A stretch of DNA of 61,352 nucleotides from a virus, in IMG/VR virus record IMGVR_UViG_3300009370_000027, positions 1-61,352 of that record, one strand, 5' to 3'. The notes under the pieces are model-generated. The model made no database searches, had not been told where the DNA came from, and saw only the letters and a list, made by a program, of their open reading frames with translations. A program made the translations under genes and the position numbers. Positions 1-9,900 of the stretch are shown piece by piece (positions within the stretch are counted from its first letter, which is position 1; the number at the start of each line of letters is the position of its first letter).

Positions 1-211
1 CGATTCCAGAACAGTACCTCTCGATCTCCCCGACCCACTGAAGAATAAAAGCGAACCTCTCCTTGTCTTGGAGGTTTGCCTTCACCATGAACTTCAAGTC
101 CTCGATCACATAGGGATCGGGGACAGGGCACGGGGGCGGCTTACCTGCCCATGTCGCGCAACCGATTGAGCAAAGCAAAGCCGCGAGCAATAGGACGGCT
201 TGTCGCTTCAT
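1..211 (-). CDS. Outer-membrane spanin-like lipoprotein (Rz1-like), partial at window edge
   Basis: The reading frame opens with ATG at 211 and runs off the left end, so only the first 70 residues are visible. It starts MKRQAVLLLAALLCSIGC: a basic N-terminus, a hydrophobic stretch and a Cys at residue 18 that fits a lipoprotein signal (the -3 position is Ser, so the lipobox is not ideal). A Pro/Cys-rich stretch (KPPPCPVPDP) follows, then a helix-like region. The start lies inside the preceding membrane-protein gene in another frame (71-base overlap), which is the classic Rz/Rz1 arrangement. In that family the outer-membrane lipoprotein pairs with the inner-membrane spanin to fuse the membranes in the last step of lysis. 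The position after holin-like and endolysin genes agrees. Confidence 0.72.
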   Translation of the reverse strand, partial: MKRQAVLLLAALLCSIGCATWAGKPPPCPVPDPYVIEDLKFMVKANLQDKERFAFILQWVGEIERYCSGI

Positions 212-356
212 CGAACTTCTCCCTCCGAGATTCCCCCTCCTTCAAGGTGTCTCTCTCAGCAATGGATTGTCCGCTGGATTTTGAAGTCCAAACGACAATA
301 CCGACCAGGGCACCGATGATCACAATGAATGCACCGACCATGTAAAGTGATGTCAT
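141..356 (-). CDS. Short inner-membrane spanin-like protein (Rz-like)
   Basis: This 71-residue protein has one N-terminal membrane segment (about residues 5-23, MVGAFIVIIGALVGIVVW) followed by a charged helical tail (AERDTLKEGESRREKFDEA) predicted to lie in the periplasm. This is the layout of an inner-membrane spanin, although 71 residues is much shorter than lambda Rz (about 150). The outer spanin gene starts inside it in another frame. A purine-rich AGGTAA precedes the ATG. It lies 45 bases after the holin-like gene, in a holin / spanin lysis order. A generic small membrane protein is the alternative; the embedded lipoprotein gene is the main support for the spanin call. Confidence 0.68.
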   Translation of the reverse strand: MTSLYMVGAFIVIIGALVGIVVWTSKSSGQSIAERDTLKEGESRREKFDEATSRPIARGFALLNRLRDMGR

Positions 357-401
357 TTACCTACACCTTAATTTAAAAAACCTTTTCAGTTAGTCCGGTC
401 A

Positions 402-590
402 TCATTCATCGTCCTTGTTCTTTGCCTTCAGGACATTCAGTCCCAAGAGGTTAATGAAACCTGCCGCCTTGGTCAGCAAGTCGTTGTCAAACTTCGACGG
501 AGTTACTGCCGCAATGGCAGCACATACCGCAATTACCTTTGCCAGAATATCTATAATGGCATCGCTGTTTAGCGTAATCCAATCAATCAT
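402..590 (-). CDS. Holin-like small membrane protein
   Basis: This 62-residue protein has one or two short hydrophobic stretches (about residues 10-30, IIDILAKVIAVCAAIAAV, and 42-54, AAGFINLLGLNVL) and a charged C-terminal tail ending KAKNKDDE. Size, charged tail and position between the endolysin and the spanin genes fit a small holin that would form the membrane lesion releasing endolysin. The gene begins one base after the endolysin stop codon, so translation is probably coupled. No holin family could be assigned by eye; the call rests on context and topology. Confidence 0.6.
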   Translation of the reverse strand: MIDWITLNSDAIIDILAKVIAVCAAIAAVTPSKFDNDLLTKAAGFINLLGLNVLKAKNKDDE

Positions 591-591
591 T

Positions 592-936
592 TTACCTTAC
601 CTTTCCATGCTGGATGGAGTAATGATTTCCATCTTTAAATCGTCCGCCCCATGCGAACACTATAGTCTTACCATCGTATTCTCCGGTTAGGGATTCCCAG
701 AATTCTCCCAAACGCAGATGGTCCGATGTCTTGCTGAGGTACCTGCCATCCTTGAAGAGATTCAGGTCTGCCGCAAGCTTTCTTGTGTGATTACTATTAG
801 GGAAGCCCTTGCGTGTTGCCTCTTGTTTAGATCTAAGAACTTCACCCATGCGTATTTCATACCCAATGAAATTCGCATACTGCATTAGAAGAGATAGTCC
901 TCTTGAAAAGATCTCTTGCTTTCTTCCTAGCGTCAT
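592..936 (-). CDS. Endolysin, M15 (VanY / L-Ala-D-Glu type) zinc peptidase
   Basis: With the ATG at 936 the product has 114 residues. It carries the M15 zinc-site pattern: His50 and Asp57 in SNHTRKLAADLN, and the third ligand His105 in WGGRFKDGNHYS. This is the small single-domain form typical of phage endolysins (T5-type and related), which cut peptidoglycan peptide cross-links. A longer frame reaches back to 1068, but that extension overlaps the upstream giant gene and is Ser/Arg-rich low-complexity sequence; AAAGGA sits about 6 bases before the ATG at 936, so I prefer the short start. The start lies 10 bases after the upstream gene ends, and the holin-like gene follows directly, giving a compact lysis cassette. 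Confidence 0.88.
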   Translation of the reverse strand: MTLGRKQEIFSRGLSLLMQYANFIGYEIRMGEVLRSKQEATRKGFPNSNHTRKLAADLNLFKDGRYLSKTSDHLRLGEFWESLTGEYDGKTIVFAWGGRFKDGNHYSIQHGKVR

Positions 937-946
937 TGATTTTCCT

Positions 947-3900
947 TTATCGTCTCTCAAGGATCGAGAGCGGGAAGGGGAGTTCGACGGGGAGGTCTGC
1001 TCTCTCACGGATTTCCGGGATACCCGCGAGGATTTTCGTTTCGATCTTTTTGATTTCATTGAGGGCACGTTGCTTTTCTGCTCCTGACATTGTGGGTGAA
1101 AAGAATATCTTATTTCTCTGACGCCTCAAGTTTGCAAGGGTATTGTCAAGACCCTGCCTTACCGACTGAGTGCGAATGATACCGAGGTTGTCCTTGGTAA
1201 GCTTGGTCGCTTCCTCATGTCTTCCCTTACCTCTCAGGTCGAGGATGTCATTCGTGATTCTCTCTGAGGCTTCCCGGAAGTCATAGTACTCAGCAAGCCT
1301 ACCCCCTCCGTCCTCACCCTGGAAGAATCTCCTGAACATGGGCCAGCGTTCTGGCTCTCCAAGCAAGCTTGGTGCTGCCTCGTAACCCAGCATAGGTCTC
1401 GCTGCAAGATCTGAAGCAAACAGGATGTATGAACCTACCGTCCCGGTATATCCCTTGAGGATATGATCCACCTTGAGTGGGGATATGTTAAAGAGAGCGC
1501 CCATCTCCTGCGCCAGCGCGCTGGTATTCATACCCGCTTGGAGTTGAGGGCTTAGTCCTGTCTGGAAATAGGGAACAATACTACGCCCGGTAAACCAGGA
1601 CTTGTTGTTGTATGCCTCAAACAATGGACGTACTGCCTGGGGAACGGGGTTGATACTCAAGGTCGTCTGCAATCCCCGAGTCATTCCCTGTACTGTCTGC
1701 CTCATATCCTGATTACCTGAGATTAGCTCTGCAAACATCTCAGGTATCGTCCAAGCAATGAGCCCAACTTCAAACGGCTTGGGAATCTTATTCGGGATCA
1801 CGGTACCAAGGAGCCCTCCAAAACCAGGGAGGATAATGTTGTCTTGCCTTACCTCTGGCCTTGCATTTCTGTACTCATCTTCATCATTCACGAACATCCA
1901 GTAGATCAAAGCAGTAGATGACAGGAACATCATCCGGCTAAAGAAGATCTTCATGGCTTCATTAGACAATGTATTCTCTGAGTACGCGCTGTACCTACCC
2001 GTACCTGCCCTATACAACACGTCTAAACCCTGGACTCTGGCGTTTAGAAACGGTACGGCTGCTGTCAAATAGCGAGCAAGAGTAGAGTTTCCACGGCGTG
2101 AGAAGTTGATGATCTCCTGCGCCTGATACTCAGCCTCTACCTCTGCAACCTCCGCTCCATACACCGGGGTCAATCTCTTCAGCACATCCTGGTACACCGC
2201 TTGGCGTGTAGCCATGTCCGACTTGGTTGTAACGTCGCCTGCCCAATCCCAGATATTCATTATTGTTTTCTGGATTGAGAAGCGGTCATCTTCGACGACC
2301 CCTTCCTTGCGGAACTGCTTCATTACTTCATCACGAGCAGACTTCATATCCCTTCCGAAGTCATAACCCATGTTCAAACCAGCACGACTCAAAGCCTCAT
2401 AGCTTGGAGTTTCTCTGGACTCAACCATGTTCTTCAACGTATCCGAGAACGGAGTGAACTCCGAACCTGACGTAGCCCATGCAGATACCGTATCCCGGAG
2501 AAGGTTGGCGACAATGAAATCTGGAGATCTCGTAATCATTTCCCGAAGGAAGGTAGAAGGTGCCGCAACCATTGAGAGGTACGGAAGCTTACCTTCGGTG
2601 AATCCTTCCAGGGAATTATGGAGGAGAGGATCCTTGACTAGATAGTCAACCTCTACCCCCTCCTCACGGATCGTATGAATGTAACCGGGGTCCACGCCCG
2701 CCTGATCGTAATCACCGACAACACCTAAACGCTCTGCCATACCCACGTACTGAGCATCTGCCATCACCTTACCGGCGGCTTCGTTCTTCAGACCGCTTGT
2801 AATTGCAGCGAGTGAGTTTTGCAGGATCGTAGTGATGGGATCAAGGACAGGCTTCTTCCCGCCCTTCGCCCTCTTGGGAAGCTTGATGCCAGTGAGGGAT
2901 CCAATCATCGTTCTGGGAACCTTAGGGTTCTGAACCCTAACCCTCTCCATCACTGTTTCGATCAGAGTACTCTGCTCTTCCGTCGCTTCCTCTTGCCACT
3001 GTCGGAAGAAGGGGATGTAGTCCGCAGTCTCCTTCCATGACTGACCCATCTCGGGGAGGAGAACTCCGGTGGAAACCATGTAGTCTACAAAGCCACCGTT
3101 CCACTTATCAAAGTTCTCATTCACCATCTGAATGATCTTCGCAGCTTGGTGATCCTTGTGGCCCTTATCTCCCAATGCTTCGTTGAAGTCATTGAGGAAC
3201 GCCCTGATCTCGACGGGATCCAGTTGAGTCTCTCTGTCTTCCGCAGCAAATCTATCCTCTCTTAGATTTACTCGATAGAAGCCCCAGAACTCAAGGAGGT
3301 TCTTATTGATGTGGTTCCTCAATAGGGGCTTGATGATCTGAGTGAACCCACCCTTGCCCTTGCCAATGGATCCGTTCGGATTCAGCACTGCAATTTCAAG
3401 ATCTTCTACTGTCGTCCGACCATTACGGAGAACAGGAATGCCTCGGTTCAGGGAAGCTTGAAGGACACCTGCCCCACGATCCGAGCGATACGCAGCAGCC
3501 GCTGCGCTCTGGTCCGCCATGATCCTGCGAATGATTTCCTTCTCTTCCTTGCCCTCATCCCTCATCTTCTCAATGACAAGCCGCTCTATCTCCGAAATCC
3601 TTGCGTACTTATCAACGAACTTCTGACGCATCAATGTCATTAGTCCAGCAAGTCCACCCCAGTCCTTAAACTCAAGGACATCCTGAACGAGTTCCCAGAA
3701 CGTGGTCTTCGTAGGTATCTTGATTACCTCCGAAGCACGCTGGGAATACTCTGGATTGAAGATGGATGCTTTGTTCGTGTCGAGGTAGAAGGGGATCCAA
3801 TCGTTAGGGGACATCTTCTCCCCTTCGATCTCACCCCGGGCAATCTGCTGTGCCCTATCACTAGCATTCACATTGATGCGAGGAACTGTACCAATCGTTG

Positions 3901-6900
3901 TGAACTTATTCTGCGGTACGAGTGCGTCTTCAAGGGCAGTTGGGATGCGAACCGAACCCTTTTCTGGGTAGTTAAATGTACTCCTCATGCCAGAGGGAAT
4001 AACGATCTTCGATTCCTTGGTTCCGAATAATCCGTACCCTTGATTCTCAATGGAATCAACCATCTTCTCTGGTATTTCCATGCTCCAGACTAGAGTATCA
4101 TTCTCCTCTACAAGGCCATCAATGTACTCTTGTATTCTGCTACTCGCCGAACCCGCCGCCTCTAAACCATTAACCCTAACTGGCTTTTCGTAGAGCGTCC
4201 TCTCCTCACCTCCAGACGTTACGTAACCCTGTACTTCATATACGTCAGCAGCCCTTACATCAATTTCCCCAAAGAGAGGAGTTTCTACGGTCGCGCCATA
4301 CGTGTTCTGAGTATCCGAAATATGTATTACATCAACATGACCTTCGGTAACGGTATATCTATTCCTTGCCTGTGGATCTACCACTCCTCTCTGTGGCATC
4401 ACACGCTTCTTTACCTTCGCCCCGAATCGTCCACCAAGTCTTTTTGCATACGCGACTAACTTATTGTCATAGAGTTCTTTGTAGAACTTCTCATATTTAT
4501 CGTTCCACCGAGCAACCTGAGACTCAGAGGTTGTCCAAGCTATATGCTTGAACCCACGGCTGGCAGCCTCCGCTACTAGCCTTTTGAACATGATCATATA
4601 GACAGCATCTTTAAAGGGAATATCCTCCGGCTTGTTGCTCAACACCCTCACGTAAGACACAACGCTATCTTCAAGCCTCTCAATTAATACCCGCTCTTTA
4701 TCGATGGAGTCCTTTCTAGATCTTACATTCACGAGATCGATATCTCTCAAAATCGATTCTCTGTAAAGTTCAATTTCGGACTCATCTAACACTAATGCGT
4801 CCGCAACCCTGGCAATGCTAGTATCCATCCTCTCAAGAATGGCAGCATCAGACAATTCTTCATTTGACAAAAACCCAACAGCCGGGAGGCCGCTCCGCCT
4901 ATCCGGAGATCTCATTGAGTCCGTCAATAACATTCTTATTTTAATGTGATCTGAAGTTTCTACCAGCCCGTCATCCCCTCTAGGTTCTATCGGGGAGTCA
5001 ATCTCGTTCAGATACTCAAGGGCCGGATTCTGCGATGATACGAATTCTTTATCGGAATATTCCTTCAGAAGGGACTCAAGGCGCTCTCGATCCTTAAAGG
5101 CTCGCAGCCTTTCTTTCGTCTCGCTGAAAAACATACGGGAATCGGACTTAGTTAACGGGTAATTTTCTTTCAGTCGCAGTAACCGTTGAGTGAAATCTCC
5201 AAGCGTTCCAAGCATTGGTCTGAGAAGCTCCAACGCCATCTCATCCTCTGGAGTTATGAGGCCCATTTCTGCCATAGCCTGTGAAACTCTTGACTCAATG
5301 TCAGACTGAATCTCTTCGATAAAGAAAACTCTACCGAGATTCCGATCCGCCATGCTGCGAGCAGTTCCACTGTTCACCAAGTCTATTAATTCATCAGGGC
5401 TTGTTATACCCCAAGAGCCTCGCTCGCCAGTGACACCACCAAGTACGAATGTGTACCCCATCTCTTTTAACTTAGAGACTGCCTCTTCATATGTCCTGAC
5501 AAAGGACGGTAGTTCAGTGTTGTCTAGACGCTTCTGTGTGTACCGACCCCACACAAGACCATCATCAATATCATGATCCTGTGCATAATGTCCGAGCATT
5601 TGAGGAATCGCTGGGCCTAGAGGTCGCCGGGAGCCATCAAAGCTACGAGGCAACCTAAGCAAAAGCTCTTCGTATGAATCTTCCCACTCCCCAGTCATCG
5701 TTGATGAGGCATTAACAGTCCCATCATACAAAGTAGCACCTTCGGTCCCGTACATATTGACCACATCATCATCATCTACGTAGTCCATATCGCTATCAAC
5801 GCGTTCCGAGATAGCATCCTGAGCTTCAGATTCAGAATCGTATGGACCCATCAATGCATCGCCTGCATCCTCTTCTGCATAAAAGCCAACAGTTCTACCA
5901 TGACGATCTTCTCCGTATTCATCTGAATCCTCATCTTGATTCACGTCCCCCTCTTCAACCTCTACAACGCCATACCTATCGTGTTCGTTCTCTATGTAAC
6001 GATCACGCATCAGAATCAAGTCATCATCGTCAACCTTTTGACCTGTAAAAAACTGCTCTTCAATCTGAACTGGATTCAACTCACTCCAAAGAAGGCTAAG
6101 GACTATCTTTCCCTTATGCTTACCACTGTTTACCATGAGCGTACCCGGAGGATCCTTCAGGTACTCTTCCAGCCCTGACCAAATGATCTCATCCTGGGTG
6201 ACGCCATTCTTACCGAGGTAATCAATGATCTTTGCCGGAGTCATCGGCGGGAGATTCTTTTCTTCCGCCTTATCCAGTGCATCCTTGAGTCGCGACCTGA
6301 ATATTCCAAGCTGACGATCCGCATGAATGCGCCGAGACTCTTTCTTGCCAAACAGGTTGAAGCCCTGCGCAAGAATGTTTCTCTTTAGTTCATCCGGTAT
6401 TGCAAATGAATGAAGGGACTGCCCGACCCTACCCAACTCAATGCTCTCAACTTCCGATCCGTACTTTCTGCCAATAGCATTAGCAACCTGAACAAGCTTC
6501 TTGTCATACAGGGTATTGAAGAACGGGGTTTCCTTAATCATTTCACTGCCCGGCATGGAGCCAGACTCTGGATTATCGGCAACCCTTTCTGTGGCAATGG
6601 GTCCAAAAACATCACGTAGATGCTCAAATTCGTTAGTAACCGGATGGGGATGAACCGACATTAGATCGTCCGATGTATTGTTCCTGCCATAGAAATCCAT
6701 GGAATACGATTCGCCGGACGGTGGAATAGCTGTAACAGATATGATTCCTTCTTTCGTACTCTCCCATTCAAGACGATCCACATTTTCTGCGATTAGTCCC
6801 TCTTGAAGTTCAATCTGCTGCTTCCCAGTAGTCCAAGCTATACGATCAATGCCCTTGGATGCAGCGATGGCAATCGCCCTTTTTAGACCAAGCGCATGCC

Positions 6901-9900
6901 ATGTGTTCTTGAATGGAGCATGAGGTACCTGAACGTTTCTTTCCTCCTCGTTAATTGCTAGGGCTTGATTCTTTGCGTAATCCATAGCCTCTTCATAGGA
7001 AGGGGCCTGGATAAATCCCGTTCCAAATATACTTGCTATAGGAATAGGCCTTCCGTCTGGATTTGTGGCGAACCAAAGCGCGCTACCACGCGCTTCCATG
7101 GCTTCGTAGGTTTCCGTTGCAGCAGACGCTCTTTCTTCCGTCCAGGGAAGGACCGACTCTTCCAGGATCCCTGCTTCAGGCGCGTTCAAGAAATCCTCCA
7201 TCCACATGGCTCGCCTTTCCAATTCTGTCATCGGCGCTACCCACTCGGATTTTTTCAACTGAATCGTTTCGGGGTCAACTTCCCTCTTGAGCGGATCCCC
7301 TCTATAACCTTCCGCTCTCCCCCTCTGATGCCAGTCGGATTGAATCTCCTGAATCAGTAGGATCCGATTCCCATCAGCATCCGTGTCTATCGTGTATCGA
7401 ATGTGAACAAGGACATCCTCTCCGAAGTGGGAAGTTCTAAATGTACGCCTGCGAGGAACGTCGCTCATTATGTCAGATATTTCTAGAACATCTCCAGTCT
7501 CTAGCCTGTAACGACGTATTGCTTCCCTTCTCTGTTCTTCGCTTAGGTTCTGCCAGATCAACTCGTCAGGCATAGATATGTTTTCTGCACCCGGAGTGTC
7601 GTCAAATTCAGTTACGCTGGCGTCGTACCACTGGCGAAAGCTGTCCATATCATGGGATTGGGGAAGAGTGATGACCAGTTCTGTATAGTCATCTCCCTGA
7701 AATCTAAGTACATCCTCGTACTTGGGTCTTGCGACCTTGTATTCATTAATTCCAAGTTCAAGAACGTTATTCTTAATGTCATTTACATGAATGGACTTCC
7801 TGTCTTCAGGAAGACTTTCCATGTAATCATCAAGACCAGACCACTGCATCTCTTCCAGGGTTACGCCAGTGTTCTGTAGATACTTTCTCCATTGCTCAAG
7901 GTTCTTTTTCTCCTGACCCTCGGGCACCTCTCGCAACGATGTACCCAGGGCGCTTCGGAAAGAACCACCAAGCTTCCTATACTGAGGATCAACGACCCTA
8001 GATTCCTTGGGTTTGTCTCCAGGCCCAATTACGTGATGAATCTTTGCCCATGCCTGCCCCTTCGGAGTAAGGACATCCTTGATCGTTCTTACCTCGCCCC
8101 TTGCCCTGCCTCCGATTCTTCCTGTGCGTATTTCCTCAAAGATATCTTCACTCGTCGTGAGATCGTTGGAGACAAGGAAGTTTCCAATCTTCTCAAGGAA
8201 GCTCATGATCCTTTCAAAGAGACTTCTTGGAGTTCCAACGACGCCCTTCGGATCCTTCACGTAGAATCTAAATGCTTGAGCAACAGCCTCTTCAAAGATG
8301 TCATCAATCCCCATCTCACCAGAAGCTAGGTCGTCGGCATAGGTATCCATTGCCACTTCGTAGTAGGTTCTGCCATTGGGATCACCTGGGTATGGCCTCG
8401 TCTCTACGTACTTACGAAGTACAACCCATTCCGAATTTGTAAAGAGATCCAAGGCACGCAGTGCATGGATGATCTCATGGTTCATGACATCAACCAACGC
8501 AGCAGCTTGCTGCTCTGGGGACATATCTGACGTAAGGTTATTTAACGCAAGGGTAATGATGCGCGCGGGCGCGTACTCGCCTTCGGTATTAGGCCGAAGG
8601 ATGGGCTTTGCCTCTCCGGTAACCTCATCGACCCCGCCTTCCCCACGGAAGACCTCGGTGAGTCGAAGTCGGATATCGTTAAGACCGAAGCCAGCCAAGG
8701 ATCTGGTGAGGGAACTAAGAAGAGCTTCCCTTCTGGCAATTTCTTCCTTGGAATATTCCTGGGTTCTCGTATCTATTCTCTGGGGAAGCCTTGCGTCTAC
8801 TTCTCCCTCTACGGTATCTGCAATCCTCTGCTCAACGGGGAACCCTCCAGCAAATTCGCCGGTAAGGGTACGCATTCTTTTCTTTGCTGTGTCCTCATCG
8901 CCAAGGAACTCCACTTCAAACGGAGCAGTGTGCCCGTATAGATCTGCCCTTCTTTCCCCAATCCTAAACCCAGGCTCAGCGGACTCTGATACGTAATAAG
9001 TGGGCCTCTCTGGCACGATATGCGCAACGTCTATTCCCTTCTTTCTAAGTCTCTGCCTTGCGGAATTAGCCGTTGCCTTTGGATCCTTTTTCTTCCCGTG
9101 CTTTTGCCTACTTGGCTTATATCCATCTTGGTTTCCTACGATCAAACCATCCTCTGCAACCAAGAAGTACCTAGTATCTCTTTCCTCTAGCCTCTTACGC
9201 TCTTCCCGGGCTGCACGTATATTCGTTCTCCCGCCCAGGATCTCACCACCTTCTTCAGGTGAAGTACGAATGAGGAATCCCTTATCTTCATCAAGGAAAA
9301 GATCCCTATTCCTAAGGACGGAGTTCATCGTAATGGGCACAGTCTGCGTGCTTACCCTGGCAGCATCCCCCCGATCAACCATATCCTTCTTCAATCCGTT
9401 GATTGCAATGAGGGACTTCCGATTGGTGACCTCTTCTACGATCTCGCGAGTAACCATTGGAGCAGGCTTGCCGGTCTTTGCGTCTACTCTTGAACGAGAC
9501 CTATTCAGAACCTCTCGGTACTCAGCCTCTGAGTACCAAGGCTTTTTGGATAGAACGATCTGCCCCTTCTTTTTCTTCGCTGCACCCCTGCGAATCGCCT
9601 CGTCCCTAATGTCTAGTGCAAGTTGAACATCTTCATCACTAAGGCTTAGGTTCAAGGCTTCTCTAATCGTAGATCCATCGTTATCAATCGCGATCTGACC
9701 CCGAGCGCGAACGGCAGGCTTCCCCTTCCTTGCCTTTCTTTTCTTCCTTGCTCTGTGGTAGTTGATCGCGGTCTGATATTCGGTCTCCGTCCACGTAGGC
9801 AGGCTTATGCCAGCAGTTCCTGGCTCAATGGGCTGCCTAGTAAAGCTGGTAACTGCATTATATAGAGCCCTTCTCTGATCATCGTCCATGTCATCGATCA

